From positions 153,237,442-153,301,441 of the forward strand of contig NC_073693.1 of assembly GCF_029784155.1 (NCBI RefSeq): 64,000 bases of DNA, written 5' to 3'. The notes below the pieces were generated by a model that was not told the DNA's origin, ran no database searches, and worked only from the letters and a program-made list of their open reading frames with translations. Shown piece by piece: positions 1 through 11,689 of this stretch (positions are counted from its first letter, which is position 1; each line of letters opens with the position of its first letter). Both the position numbers and the translations under genes were made by a program. This stretch comes from Uranotaenia lowii (Eukaryota; Arthropoda; Insecta; Diptera; Culicidae).

Positions 1-905
1 TCTATTGTCAAAGACTTCAGAAATAAATAAGATTCTGACTGGATCGATCGACTGTGCACCGAACTGACGACTGACGATTGCCATGGAATCCTTCAAAAAT
101 GGAGCGACTGAACGACCTTGACCTGGCAGACGATATTATTTTGCTCGACCAAACACAACCGGATATGCAGAGCAAACTCGAAGACCTCACCGAAAGCTCC
201 AAGGTAGCAGGTCTCAAAGTCAATGTCGGAAAGACTGAGTCGATGGAGATAAACGCAGGAAATCCCTCCAGGATCATGGTAAATAGCTGGGCAACAGGTT
301 GAGAAAGTGAAGTGCTTCCAGTAACTTGGTAGCCAGATAACGCCTGGTGGTGATACCAAGAAAGACATCAAAAACCGGATCAGAAAGGCCCGATTTGCGT
401 TTGCGAGTCTCCGAAACATCTGGCGGTCATGCTCTCTACGAACGAAAATCTGAATCTTCAACTCAAACGTCAAATCCGTATTGTTGTACGGGTGCGAAAC
501 TTGATGCACATATGCGGTAACGACGCGAAAACTGCAAGTTTTCAAAACCGCTGCCTGCGGAATATGATCCGCGCTTGGTGGCCTGGCGTCTGGATCTCAA
601 ATGAGGAACTGCATCGCCGATGTTATCAAAGGGCGCTAGGAATCGAGACTTGGGAACGTAGGTGGAAATGGATTGGGCACACGCTGCGAAAAGATGCGAA
701 CGTACAGAGGGACACTAGAATGGAATCCAGAAGGACATCGAAGAAGAGGCAGACCCAGAAACTCGTGGCGCCGAAGCTTAGCCGCCGAAATCCGAAATGT
801 CGACGAGAATACTGGGACCAAGTGAAGACGCTGGCTCCGTATCGTCAACAGTGGAGGTCTTTTACCACGGCCCTATGCACCGGAGGATCGGCGCGGGAAC
901 ATTAA
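1..905 (+). mobile_element. Decayed non-LTR retrotransposon, RT C-terminal half (left end outside window)
   Basis: Relic of a LINE pol gene inside trio intron 2. About residues 1-74 of the frame starting at 78 carry an RT catalytic box variant (LADDI) followed by the usual GLKVNVGKTE thumb-side segment. After a frame break at about 300-430, the frame ending at 905 carries the typical LINE C-terminus: ISNEELHRRC, RRWKWIGHTLRKD, then a basic stretch and WRSFTTALC before a stop. The frames do not join without shifts and internal stops, so it is a pseudogene. The 5' part lies left of base 1. An RTE-like or related clade is likely but cannot be fixed by eye. Confidence 0.8.
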
Positions 906-2340
906 AAGCAAATTAAAGCGCTTACGTAATTTGCATATTTCTAAAAAATCTCAGGTTGAGCATTTATTTTGATTTTAAGAAAAAAAAATAAATAGTAAAA
1001 ACTCAAATTTTGACACTGATCATGTCGCATGTGACTTAGTAAATTATTTTCTTCGCGCTCAGACTACTTGAAAGTTTCTAGACTAGGAACACCGGAGCAA
1101 GATAAAGAACAATAGTTTTCCATAACATGGATGGCATATTGAGATATTGACTAGACAAAGTAAATGATGTAACCAGAAAGAAAACGAAAATTGACTGGAT
1201 AGTGAAATGACAATAGAACGTTACCTGGTTTGCAGCACTTGTTGACGCCGAATGGAAAGTTATCCACTAAAAATATACCCGAAATTGTCAAAAACCAACC
1301 ACCCACTAGCAAACGCACAATGGAACTGATACATATAATTTGCAACGCAGAACGCAGAAGATACAAACAAACGTAATCCTCTCGACAACAAATAAAAAAA
1401 ACGACATTCCATAACCATATAACCACATTGCCGGTACGCAAACCTGCGCCGTAATGCCACCGAAAAAAAAAAAAAAATACGCAAACCACTACGGTCCTCT
1501 TCATTAGCGCCTCCAACAAATTATAGAGACCCCAAAGCGGCGCAAAAACTGCAACAGAATCCACCCCATCCATGCCCCGATTGGAAAGCATCAGCCAGCG
1601 AGCGGGCAGAAGCCATCAGCTGCTCGACGACGACGACAACGACGTTTGCCGGGAAAATTTATTAGATAATTTCCATCGAGCCGAGTCGATTCGAGCGTAT
1701 CATTGATGCTTCTAATGCTCCCGTGCTTAACTGTGCGGTTTAGGAGTAGTGTGGTTGGTGGATCATCAAAAGCTGGCTGCCTCATTCAAATTGAGCAACG
1801 TTTATGGAATCCATTCAGAAACAAACTTCTTCTCCCTGCAAATTTCTCCCACCTTCACAACACCTCCCTCGACAAGAAAAAAACCCAAACAAGGGCACCC
1901 GCGCTCTGTATTTAATCGGACGGACGCTTTTTGATGATACTGTTAGTGGTTGTTATTATTATTGTGGCGAGAAAAGATATGTATAACTAAAATCAGCTTA
2001 AATCCGAATTAATTGCCATCGCTTGTAATGAATAAACAAGAGTGAAATTTTTCGTGTTTCCTGTCGTATCGTCGCAACTTGGCTTGTGCTCACGATAGAT
2101 ACAATCAATTTCTCTCTGATTCTCACACCAACTCCTCCTTTGCTGGCATAATTTTCGTTATACTTTTGGTTTGGCTCTTGAAATGAAAACCAAAATTTGC
2201 TTCCACTTCCATCCACCCAGTCCCAGCCCAGCCAGCCAGTTATTGTTTACATTCAGTCAACACAAGTTTGAGAAATCGGCAGAGGGGTTTTTCTCGGAAC
2301 GTTCGTTCGTTGGCAATGGGTGAGGATTATGTTTTTACCA
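906..2340. other. trio intron 2 sequence, no gene recognised
   Basis: AT-rich sequence with a poly-A run near 1465-1480 and a small GA/CGA-rich patch at 1600-1650. Short open frames exist on both strands, but none has homology I recognise or splice-flanked coding character. On the minus-strand trio model this is intron downstream of the second coding exon. Confidence 0.5.
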
Positions 2341-2383
2341 CCCCTCACTCGCTAATATACAACTAACTGGGCGCTCAACTAAC

Positions 2384-2996
2384 CTGATTCAGCGCAGAGG
2401 AAATGTCCGGATTGTGACACTTGGAAGGTGATGACGTTGAGTGGCAACTTTCGTCATTTCGATTGGTGTACGAGGTGAATTTTCCGAGCAGCTTCTGACC
2501 CTGCAGGTCGAGGTCTTCGATGGGTAGTTTTAAAATTTTCCGCTTCATTTCGTTGTGATTTTCGCTGCTGTGCTTGGCACTGTTGACGTCCTCCGGGAAA
2601 TCGGAATGCTGCAGGTCCTCTTGAAGATCGTCGATCCTGTCCAGGATGTCACTGGCTTGCCAGAGGAAATCCTCGAAAGCTACCCGCAAATCGATCCACA
2701 GGTTATGGTCGTAGTGCAGGAATCCATCGAAATCGGACGTCAGCTGAGACGGTTCGACGACCTTATTCAACGATTGAATCGAGATCGTGGTCGTTTCGAA
2801 CTTGTACTTGCTGCTCGCGATTGATGAGCGCTGCTTCTGCCAGAAGTTGTCCGGCTTGATGATCACGGCCTGATGGATTATATCTGATCCGAAATTTTCC
2901 TGCAACACCTTCAGTATCATCTTTGCACTTGCAGCGGTGTTGCTGTTGCCCCGCATGTCGATGATTATGGTGAAGCCATGCGTTTTGCTTTCATCG
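2384..2996 (-). CDS. trio: Trio Rho guanine-nucleotide exchange factor, second coding exon (partial gene)
   Basis: Encodes 204 codons of the amino-terminal CRAL-TRIO/Sec14 domain of Trio and the start of the spectrin-repeat region. Trio is a cytoplasmic Rac/Rho GEF acting in axon guidance. Family hallmarks are GFTIIIDMRG, IIKPDNFWQKQR, KVVEPSQLTSDFDG, the acidic helix LWIDLRVAFEDF and IEDLDLQGQKLL, which match Trio/Kalirin far better than the related SESTD1. The acceptor (pyrimidine tract then cag) ends at 2997 and the donor cag|gttagt follows 2384. The exon enters in phase 2 and leaves in phase 0. It joins the exon at 22849-23027 through an AG|C serine codon, giving the conserved IPS-acidic-acidic junction. 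The spectrin repeats, DH-PH and SH3 regions must lie left of base 1. Confidence 0.93.
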
Positions 2997-3059
2997 CTGA
3001 AAAAAGAGAAAAGGTAAATAGAACATTTAATCTCAATTGATAAGCTAAACACAGAAGCG

Positions 3060-4270
3060 TACGGTGTATCGTAATCAGTGAAAAAATAAAAAAAAAATGC
3101 AAACAGTTATGATAGCTGTTGAATTCCGGGACGTTACATATACAAACATAAAAAAACGCACACGATAAGCGAACTAAAACAAAACTTTAAACTAGTTAAA
3201 GTTTAACGCCTTTACAGTAGCTTTCAAGTTTTCCTTAATGAGATCAAATCTGACTAGAACAAATCGGTATCGAATTTTGAATACGGCGAATGCGCCAACT
3301 GTAAACAAATCCAGATAATCACATAAATGCGTTAAACTCTTTATTTTACATCCGAAAATATGATCTCCTTTTAATTTTTCTTATTTTGGTGAAGTTAAAT
3401 TTAATTTTTTAAATAAGGCGAATAGCTTTTTTTATGAGTGTGTAATCCCACAGTTCATTCGCCTATTTCCCCTCAAAATTTCATCGCGAACAAAAGGGCC
3501 AATAGTTATTTCGAGATGGAAAAAGGGCATTGAAGTTTTTGAAATTTGTTTTCCCAGGACAAGGAGAAACACAAATCAGCATTTATAAGATCGTTGAATG
3601 TGCTAATGTGTTATTGTGATCATTTGGACTCGCTTTCAAGCCGAAATTTGCTTGAATATTGCTTCTTTAATGAGCGATCCAAAAGGCGAACAGTCATTCT
3701 GCAATTTTAGAGGGCGCTTCAATTTGGCGAATGAACAAAATGAGAGCACCAGTCTGTGGTAAAGGGCCCACAGTTATAATTATTAATTTTTTGAAGTAAT
3801 TAGTACGGAAAAGCTATATTGATCGATCGGGTGATAAAATTAAATCAATTTGAAAGCGTTTTAGCGACTTATTTAGGAAAATGATTGTACGCAGCTAAAT
3901 AGGAAATTGATTTTATTTTCTGAAACTTGGAATGCGTTTTTCTCAAAACAAAGGTCTTGGCGCATTCGCCGTATTCAAAAATCGATACCGAAATAACAAA
4001 TTCTTCTTTTGTCATCTATCCCCCTTCGATCATTTGAAACTCTCGAAAAGTAAAATAAAATACAATATTTTAAGAAATAAAGTATTTTATCGAATATATT
4101 GAATAATATTGAATATATTGAATTTATGTCGGTAGTAATATTTGAATCTTGGATTGTTTCATGAATATGAGTTGAACTCAGATTGTCAGCAGATTGGTAG
4201 ATGTATTGAAACCATCACGAGATTTTGTGAATAAAAAAATAGGAATATTAAATCAATTGCCAGCTGGACA
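3060..4270. other. AT-rich intronic sequence, nothing recognised
   Basis: Long A/T runs and short inverted phrases around 3290 and 3965 (gcgaatgcgccaa and its near complement, both next to a related tcggtatcga phrase), which suggest ends of an old inverted-repeat element of about 0.7 kb. No ORF of note. Confidence 0.3.
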
Positions 4271-4274
4271 GGCA

Positions 4275-5150
4275 TATAGGGGAGATGAGGGCATAATGGC
4301 CACCTTAAGGAAAATGCTTATTTAACCATAGAGAACAGCTGTAATATGTGAATTACATCATTGTTTCGTGTTCAGACACTCAAATAGTCTATTGCCTAAT
4401 TGGATGTAACTTGAAAAAGTAGATAAAAACGTTTAAAAATGCATTTTAAAAATTTTTGCCGGAAGCTGAAAACCAGTCACTGTAGAGTAGACTGCCCCAA
4501 ATTTGTATGGGAAAATCCAAACATGTAAAATGTTATGCACTGCAGGCTAAAATTGATCCTAGGCCTAGTGCAAGATCTCATGCCAAATTTGGGCCAGATC
4601 GGATCACGGGAAGGGATTGCTCAACGAGCCTGAAGTTTTTATGGGATTTTGATACATTTTGTTCGGGAGATACATGAAAAACTAGTTTTTCATCAATAAC
4701 TTCGACCGATTTTTTTTGAAAACGCCTAATGAAACGCCACCCCTAAAAAAGTTAGCCCATTTTTGTAGCCTAATAACTTTTTTTATTTTTACTCAAATCG
4801 ATTTGCAGTCTTCGGATAAAAGGTTTGTCATAAATTGGGCTTTAAGAAACCCCGTTTTCAAAAGAAATCGGTCGAGGAAAATCAAAGTTATCTATGAAAA
4901 ACTGGGTTTTCATGTTTCTCCCGAACAAAATGTCACTAAATCCCATACAAACTTCAGGCTCGTTGAGCGACCCCTTCCCGTGATCCGATCTGGCCCAAAT
5001 TTGGCATGAGATCTTGCACTAGGCCTAGGATTAATTTTAGCCTGCAGCTCATAACTTTTTCAAAAGTCGGGTCATTTGAGGCACTCTACTGTAGAGGCAT
5101 AATGAGAAATCTCCCGAGGCAGTATGAGCACCATTAATGAAGGCATAATG
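4275..5150. repeat. Repeat with gggcataatg phrases, interrupted by a hAT-like element
   Basis: Flanks of the insertion at 4488-5088 carry phrases such as ggggagatgagggcataatg and gaaggcataatgagcg. The same phrases recur at about 7025-7070 and, inverted, at about 6440-6470. They belong to the same repeat family as the tRNA-like arms described below. Confidence 0.4.
4488..5088. mobile_element. hAT-like foldback element, 601 bp
   Basis: Flanked by a perfect 8-bp direct repeat CTGTAGAG (4480-4487 and 5089-5096). Left end tagactgccccaaat and right end atttgaggcactcta are inverted partners. Arms of about 230 bp (4488-4720 and 4860-5088) are near-complementary and share internal landmarks such as cctaggcctagtgcaagatc. 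No transposase ORF. An 8-bp target duplication is the signature of hAT elements. Confidence 0.85.
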
Positions 5151-5158
5151 AGCGTTTT

Positions 5159-5275
5159 CTAGCAGCGAATTCGACTCGATGAAGTCAACTGAGTAATAGA
5201 GCTACAGCTACAGCGGAATCTAGCAGCGAATTCGACTCGATGAAGTCAACTGAGTAATAGAGCTACAGCTTAATT
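5159..5275 (+). repeat. 61-bp tandem duplication
   Basis: A unit beginning ctagcagcgaattcgactcg and ending agagctacagct occurs twice in tandem, starting at about 5159 and 5220, with essentially no differences. It lies just upstream of the first tRNA-like segment. The single-copy version is seen at about 7460-7510. Confidence 0.8.
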
Positions 5276-5283
5276 TGTATCGT

Positions 5284-5390
5284 CTGACGATTTGGCCTAT
5301 TGGTTAGATGTCGGAGAGGTAATCAGTAGGCTCGAGTTCGATTCCTGGTCGAGGTGATTTTTTTTTTCATTTATCATTCAAGATCATGAT
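5284..5390 (+). repeat. tRNA-like (SINE-type) segment, copy 1
   Basis: An A-box-like ttggcctattggttag and a B-box-like gagttcgattcctg are spaced as in a tRNA gene, followed by a T-rich tract. The fold is not a functional tRNA. Copies recur inverted at 6300-6400 and direct at 7528-8110. Confidence 0.6.
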
Positions 5391-6102
5391 CAGAGCTGGA
5401 AAAAATTGACAGAGTTAAAGATGGCTACTGTTTTTTTCCAACCATCATCACTTCCCAAAACTCCAACTATGCACCGAGCCACAGTCAGCGATCATCAACA
5501 GGCTGATAATCCTCTTTGTTTGATTCTCAATGAAAGCTAGCATAGTAAATATTCAATATCATTGGTTTCCATTGAGATGATAGCCCGCTAAAATTCCGCT
5601 TCCATGCCGGTTTTTTATATTTATAGGTTGTTATTTCTCATCTAACCTGGCAACAGCGAAATCTTCATATTATTGTTATATAGTCGAGCTGCTAACTAGA
5701 TAGCGCATAAAACGACTGCAACATGGTTCCGAGAGCAAGGATTTTCCCCCTTTTTTATTTCCTATTCTATTTTAACGTACAGTCACGTGTGCATGAATGT
5801 AAACACGAGTTTTACTAAATATCACGGTACCCATTTTCTGTGATAATTTGTGATCGTAAAATGTCATTCACAAACTCAGTAGCACATTTACATACGTTTG
5901 CTCGCTAAATCTCAGCAACTGACCCCGTCACTACAGTTAAGAAAGTGGTTGGGTATGGGTCGAAGCTATCAACGAAAACGCTCTAGACTGATAGACCACA
6001 TGTTATGATGGCATGCTTTGGGTTCAAGAAATGATGATGATTTCGATCTAGCTGGCATTTTCGTTAAATGTCAGTCGTTAACAGTCACCATTACCAGCTC
6101 TG
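5391..6102. mobile_element. hAT-like MITE, 712 bp
   Basis: Perfect 8-bp target-site duplication ATCATGAT (5383-5390 and 6103-6110). The ends cagagctggaaa and ttaccagctctg form a terminal inverted repeat. No coding capacity. It interrupts the tRNA-like repeat at 5284-5390, whose sequence resumes at 6111. Confidence 0.85.
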
Positions 6103-6110
6103 ATCATGAT

Positions 6111-6625
6111 TGCACTAAACGGTGAGGCGTAGATTCATCAAACAAAGCAATAACAAAATAATCTAGGTCTGTTTGTAGAATTCAAAGAACGAACACATGC
6201 TCATACATTATGTTTCTGGTGTTTTGTTTGACGGATGATGCTTTGATGCTATAAGCCGTATTAACAAAAAAAAAATCAATCATGAATGGTATGTGCAAAA
6301 AAAATCCCCTCGAACAGGAATCGAACTCGAGTCTACTGATTACCTCTCTGACACCTTACCAATAGGCCAAATCGACGGACGAAATAAGTCAATCTGTAGC
6401 TCTATTATTCAGTTGACTTCATTGAGCTAGATTATACGGCAGAAAATGCTCATTATGCCTTCATTGATAGTGCTCTGTTCGCCCCTAGTGAACAAATTAA
6501 AGTAAAAAAGCGCTTTAAAATTGATTAAAGTGAAAAATCCAAAATTTTATGATGTTGGAAATTGAGAAACAATGTGTAGATCATGTTGCAGTGCGTACAT
6601 TTCAGATAAAGATGAGTTTGAAGAA
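6111..6625 (-). repeat. Left arm of a long inverted repeat with a tRNA-like segment
   Basis: Reverse complement of material at 7265-7546, 8060-8153 and 10567-10722. Landmarks include the minus-strand tRNA-like segment at about 6300-6400 (B box complement gaatcgaactcgag), the phrase gaggcgtagattcatcaaac at the outer edge, and gagaaacaatgtgtagat at the inner edge. Once later insertions in the right arm are removed, both arms are about 0.5 kb. Confidence 0.75.
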
Positions 6626-7261
6626 AGTCAATTTCCAAAGCATTTTCCAGATGCACTTCAGAATTCATTGTTAAGTAATAATTGCAAAAATATTGGACGA
6701 TCACTTTTTCTGTCGTCTGATACTGAATTTGATATTAGGAATCAATTGACCATGTCAAAAAACTCCCGTGTATAAATTTCGACTCGATCGTTGCATAATT
6801 GAAGACATCTAGATGAAATTCGACCTTTATCTTATTTGATACCAAATAAGCAATTTCGAATAGCTTGGCACCTATTTTGACATGTTTTGTGTCAGATTTC
6901 ACTGGAACCCAATATCTTTGGTGATTAACGTCCTAGAAGCGACAAGTTATCTGATGTTCTTTCAGCTAATGGTGACATTTTGAAAATCAAAGACACCCTA
7001 CTTGAAAAAAATCTGATGTATTATAGGGGAGATAAGGGCATAACGAGCACCCAGGGCATAATAAGCACTCCTTTTTTCTACAAAAAGTACGTATTTTCTT
7101 AAACAAATTTTCATGAGGATTTGTTTCGTACTACCTATAGTATTAATTTTTCACCAAAAAAGAAATATCCTTTTCATCTTTACAGAAATATTAAATAATA
7201 ACCAGCTAGGTTTTCAAGTGACGAAAATATTATAATTTTTGAGCACCACCAAATAAGCTTT
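6626..7261. other. Spacer of the inverted repeat
   Basis: AT-rich loop between the two arms. It contains the phrase ggggagataagggcataacg near 7025, shared with the repeat at 4275. The small plus-strand frame ending at 6775 runs in from the arm and shows no recognisable domain. Confidence 0.4.
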
Positions 7262-7546
7262 TTTGACCTTTAAATCATCTTGATCTGAAATGTACGCACT
7301 GTTACATTATTTACACATTGTTTCTCAATTTTCATCATCATAAAAATTTTAATTTTTCATTTTTATCCATTTTAAAACGCGTTTTTACTTAAATTTGTTG
7401 ACCTGGGGCGAACAGAGAACTACTAATCAGGGCCAGATGAGCGTTTTCTGCCGTATATTCTAGCAGCGAATTCAACTCGATGAAGTCAACTGAATAGTAG
7501 AGCTACAGCTTGACTTGTTTCATCTGTCGATTTGGCCTATTGGTAA

Positions 7547-8056
7547 GGGGCCGTTCAGATACCACGTAGACAGAAAAATGAGATTTTTGACCCCCTCCTC
7601 CCCCTCCGTGGACAACCGTGGACATTTGACTAACCCCTACCCCCCTCTCTGGATGTTCACGTGGACAGATTTGAAATAGTTTTTTTAAATACCTATAATT
7701 TGACAGTAAGAAAACACCACTTTTTGCCTTTTTGTTATGGAAATGGCTGATTTTGAAAAAACCGAATAAAAATGTACTGATATAAAATAATTTAAAAAAA
7801 AAATATCTTTCTAAATTATCATATTTATCACTTGCTAAACTAAAACTGGAAATCTTTGCCATTTAAACATTTAAAGATTTTGATTTAAACATCTTAATAT
7901 TTATTCACCTTTAGAAAATATTTTGAAAGTAAGTATGTCCACGAGGACATGACCCAAACCCCTACCCCCTTCTCCGTGGCCAAGCATGAACATTTCCATA
8001 CCACCCCCCCCCCCCCCCCCCCCCCTAAGTTGTCCACGTGGTATGTGAACGGCCCC
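7547..8056. mobile_element. PIF/Harbinger-type MITE, 510 bp
   Basis: Target-site duplication TAA (7544-7546 and 8057-8059). The left end ggggccgttcagataccacg and right end cgtggtatgtgaacggcccc are inverted repeats. Both subterminal regions carry runs of ccccctccc and gtccacgtgg motifs. It splits a tRNA-like segment whose halves rejoin when it is removed, which confirms the boundaries. A poly-C run of about 20 lies at 8005-8025. Confidence 0.88.
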
Positions 8057-8153
8057 TAAGGTGTCAGAGAGGTAATCAGTAGACTCGAGTTCGATTCCTG
8101 TTCGAGGGGATTTTTTTTGCACATACCATTCATGATTGATTTTTTTATTGTTA

Positions 8154-10566
8154 CACTAGCTGACCCGTTGTGCTTTGCTACACCTTCCGAAAATAAATGT
8201 AATTTGTAATTTATTCAAATTTACATTTTAGAGAGCATTTTTTCAAATCAAACCTCATCATACTTCAGAACCAACAACTTTGAAATGAGAGCCTCAGCTG
8301 TAGTTCTGAATTGCAATTCAAAGATGGTATATATTATTTACTGAGACTTGATCTCTAAACTCGTTCTTCAAGATCTGAAATTTGTACTCTGTACCCAAAA
8401 AAAACTTTTTAAATATGGTCCCTTCTTTGAAAAGCTCTTTATCTTAAATTTACATGGGAGCTCCCCCATCTTTTCCAATTTTGTCCCCCACTGCTTGAAG
8501 AAGGTAGGCAAATTTAACCGGCTACAGTTTACATAAATTACTAATTGAAAGAAAAAGATTCGCATATTGGAATGTATTGCAAATTGTACTTTATGGAGAT
8601 AGAATTTCTAAAACCGATGGATAGCGTGAATCGAGACGGTTTTTTGGGTATATTCCTAATATTCTGTATTATATGCACTTCCAGCTCCTGATAAGCTTTA
8701 GATGGTGTATTTTTTGGAGTTGAAAAAATAAGCTATAGAAATTAAAAAAAAAAAAAACAATGAAAAGGATTTTAAATAACCATTTTCAAACAGCTTTTTT
8801 CACCATCCTCGCCTACGAAGCAGTTTGAATATCTATCCTTTTTGCGCCAAAATTATGTTTAAAAAATGTTTCGCCATATTCCAAACTCGTGGACATGAGA
8901 CATTATAGCTTGAAGTTTTCCCAAACAACACTTATCATGGTAATAAAAAATATATTAAATTTGTTATGTACCTATTAAATACAGTGCAAATTTCTTTTTT
9001 TTTAATCAATTTACTATGGCAAAAAATATAAATATTTAAAAAAAATATCAGTTGCATCACTAAATAAGTTCTCAGCGCTTTTTTTAATTTTCTTTTTGAA
9101 AGTCAAATATTCAAAAATGTTGGCAAAATCAAATTTCTAAGTTTACATTTGTCCCGTATATTGGGGCAAGTGTCAATGCAAAGCTTATTTACAGATGCGT
9201 CAGAGTAATGGCTTTAAAATGCATTTAATACGTATCAAGTTTTGCTGATATATCTGCAGTATTCCTGCAGTATAAATTTATGTTTGTTACTCTACTTTTA
9301 AGAATTTAAGACATTTAAGAATTGTCAATATCCGCTTCAGTTTCATCATTCGGAATACCCCTTCTGGTCTTTCCAACATATTGAATCATTTTGAAGATGA
9401 ATTTCTTAAAAGTTCGACGTTTGCCCTTGCCCCACCGTGTAAGTTGACAGGAGGGAATATTGTGTTTATCACTTTAAGGGTTTACTAAAACTTTTTCATA
9501 AAAAATTTGCGTCCAGTTGAATATCAATTCTAAAGTCTCGCTTTTCAAAAACGAAGCGAATCAAAAGTCTCTTTTATGCACCCATGAAACACATATTCAT
9601 TTCTAAATTCGTTTCCGTTGTGTATTTGGGCCGAAGTAACAATTTCTAGAATAAAACATAATTTTTAATTTTTTTTAACAGAAAAAGTTGAACGTTTGAA
9701 CATGTTCTAATGTTCCTTGAAGTATTTTTGCAAATCTTTCAATTGGTTTCGATTCGATTGATAAAATACCAATCCGTGTCACATCTAGGCGTTATTTATT
9801 ACCACGTGCAATTAAGCAAGAAAAAACACATCTAGGTTGCATATCGCCCCCACGTGCATAAGAAACATAGGTACTTGGTTGAGAAACAGGCGCCTGTTTG
9901 TTAAATTAGTCCAGCGATCAATGAACAGTATGCTTTAGTTACTATCCACTTGTGACGACGTATGCTTGACCATAGAGACGAAAAACAAACCCCTCAAGTA
10001 AAAGAAAATCTCTAAAAATGGATGCCATGACTTTTCAATTTCAGATTTTGGCAAAAAAATGTAATGTTTTATGCGATCGGCAAAAGTTCAATCTGGGTCT
10101 CATCTAGGCGTCATTCATAACCATGTGCTTTACAAATGAGCTAGGAATTAAGTAGAAAAAAAATCTCATCAAGGCTTCATATCGCCACCCCTTGCATTGA
10201 AAATATTCTTGGTTGTGAAATATGCGCCAAAATATTCCCACTGATCAGTATGCTATGCCACGGTTACTATCCTCGCGACGTTGGCTCGCGACGCCTCGAC
10301 CTCGACCATGGAGACGAAAAACAAACCGCCCAAAGGAAGAAAAAATCTCGAGAAAATGGATGTCATGACTTTAATTTGTTTCGAAAAACTACAAATTTTG
10401 TATGGAAGCTCCCCCTCCCTTAAGTCGGATGGAGTTTTGACTATTACAGAAACCATCCCCGGCCTCAAAAACCCTCAGATGCCAATTTTGACGATGATCG
10501 GTTCAGTAGTTTCCGAGTCTATAGGGAACAGACAGACAGACAAACATTCATTTTTATATATATAGA
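8154..10566 (+). mobile_element. Unclassified interspersed element, about 2.4 kb
   Basis: Inserted in the right arm. The empty site is visible by comparison with the left arm, and a 3-bp TTA borders both sides. It starts cactagctgacccgttgtgc and ends with an AT-rich tail (attcatttttatatatatag) preceded by a run of gacagacagacaaac. There are no terminal inverted repeats. Two diverged direct repeats of about 270 bp lie near 9770-10040 and 10080-10375. No RT or transposase frame is visible. The polarity and repeat-rich 3' end suggest a non-autonomous retroelement or a related interspersed family. Confidence 0.5.
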
Positions 10567-10724
10567 TTATACGGCTAGTAGCATCATCCGTCAAACAAAA
10601 CATCAGAAACATAATGTATGGGCATGTGTTAATCCTTTGAATTCTACAAACAGACCTAGATTATTTTGTTATTGCTTTGTTTGATGAATCTACGCCTCAC
10701 CATTTAGTGCAACATTACATCTTC

Positions 10725-10830
10725 GACCGAATATTCGTTTCGCCGAATAGTTTAAAAGGTCAATATTCGATATTCGGCCGTTGACCGAATACCACTTCTC
10801 GATACATCTTTATTCACCAATATCTTGCAC
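10725..10830. repeat. CCGAATATTCGG palindrome cluster
   Basis: Phrases ccgaatattcg, cgatattcggccg and gaccgaatacc occur within about 70 bp, bounded by acatcttcg and cgatacatctt in inverted orientation. Related clusters lie at 19297-19430 and 30236-30345. Confidence 0.5.
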
Positions 10831-11032
10831 ATAAAACATAGGAATGCGGAATACATGCGCTGAAAAGTGTACTATGCCAAGGATGATATGTTTGAAAAAG
10901 CACTACTGGCATAAGGATTCGAGCTCCCAAGCAAAATGATTCATGACCACTACATTCAAGCGAACCTAGGAAAACATTTTATGACATTTTCATACTATCC
11001 AATTCATCCCAGAAATAGAAAAAAAAACAGTG

Positions 11033-11112
11033 CCGTAGGAAAGTGAGAATCGAACTCACAACACCACTTTTATATTGTCTTGCCAATTCGAACATCTTAA
11101 CCAGTGTATGAC
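11033..11112 (-). repeat. tRNA-like SINE head
   Basis: On the minus strand an A-box-like tggttaagatg is followed by the B-box arm gtgagttcgattctcac with a perfect 5-bp stem. The region between is too irregular for a working tRNA, so this is best read as a tRNA-derived repeat. A second B-box-like phrase lies on the minus strand near 10920-10935. Confidence 0.5.
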
Positions 11113-11117
11113 ATTAA

Positions 11118-11686
11118 GGCTGATGTCATGCTGAAGCAACTAGCAACGCGACCTACAACGCAACGTTCACACGACTAACCAGCTCTCATTTGATCTCCAT
11201 GGAAATCGCGCAGACCTGTCATGCTGGTCGCTTTGTATAGCGCGACCAATCTGATGCCAATGTGTTTTGTAGCGCGACTAGTAGGAAATCCAATAGGAAT
11301 ATTGTTTTTTCTCGATTTGAAGCAGTGATTCCGGGTTTTAAGCACAATAGTACGAAGATCTGTCCGAACTTGTGATAATAAACTAAAAAATATCTTAATC
11401 GGCGAGAAAATTTTCATGAATTCTTAGTTCCGGCAAAAAAAACAAGAAATTTTGTCGGTTCAAATTTCGGCATTCTTGCAATCCGGGTCGTGATTTGATG
11501 AGTTTTTGATGGCTCCCGAAAGAAAGGAGACGATTCAAAGCATTATTAGATGTAGAGAAGTGATGATTTGTAGGGAATTTCAAAGTGACAGGTCGCGCCA
11601 GCATGACATACCAATGCGTTGCAACGCAATCTTATTGGAACGTTGCGTTGTGTTGCGTTGCTAGTTGGTTCAGCATGACATCAGCC
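11118..11686. mobile_element. PIF/Harbinger-type MITE, 569 bp
   Basis: Target-site duplication TAA (11115-11117 and 11687-11689). Ends ggctgatgtcatgctgaagc and its inverted partner (cagcatgacatcagcc) form the terminal repeats, with subterminal gcgttgc/gcaacgc phrases. Diverged sister of the element at 16311-16849. No transposase frame. Confidence 0.85.
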
Positions 11687-11689
11687 TAA

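Larger units (their letters stand above)
7265..10722 (+). repeat. Right arm of the long inverted repeat, split by two insertions
   Basis: Arm sequence runs 7265-7546, 8060-8153 and 10567-10722. It contains the third tRNA-like segment (A-box side at about 7528-7546, B-box side at about 8080-8105) and ends with the complement of the left arm's outer edge. The two gaps are a Harbinger-type MITE (7547-8056) and an unclassified 2.4-kb element (8154-10566). Confidence 0.75.

Noticed and set aside
2555..2824. Plus-strand 89-aa frame
   Set aside because: Antisense of trio exon 2.
7503..8122. Minus-strand frames with poly-glycine at 7.5-8.1 kb
   Set aside because: Created by poly-C runs in the Harbinger-type MITE.
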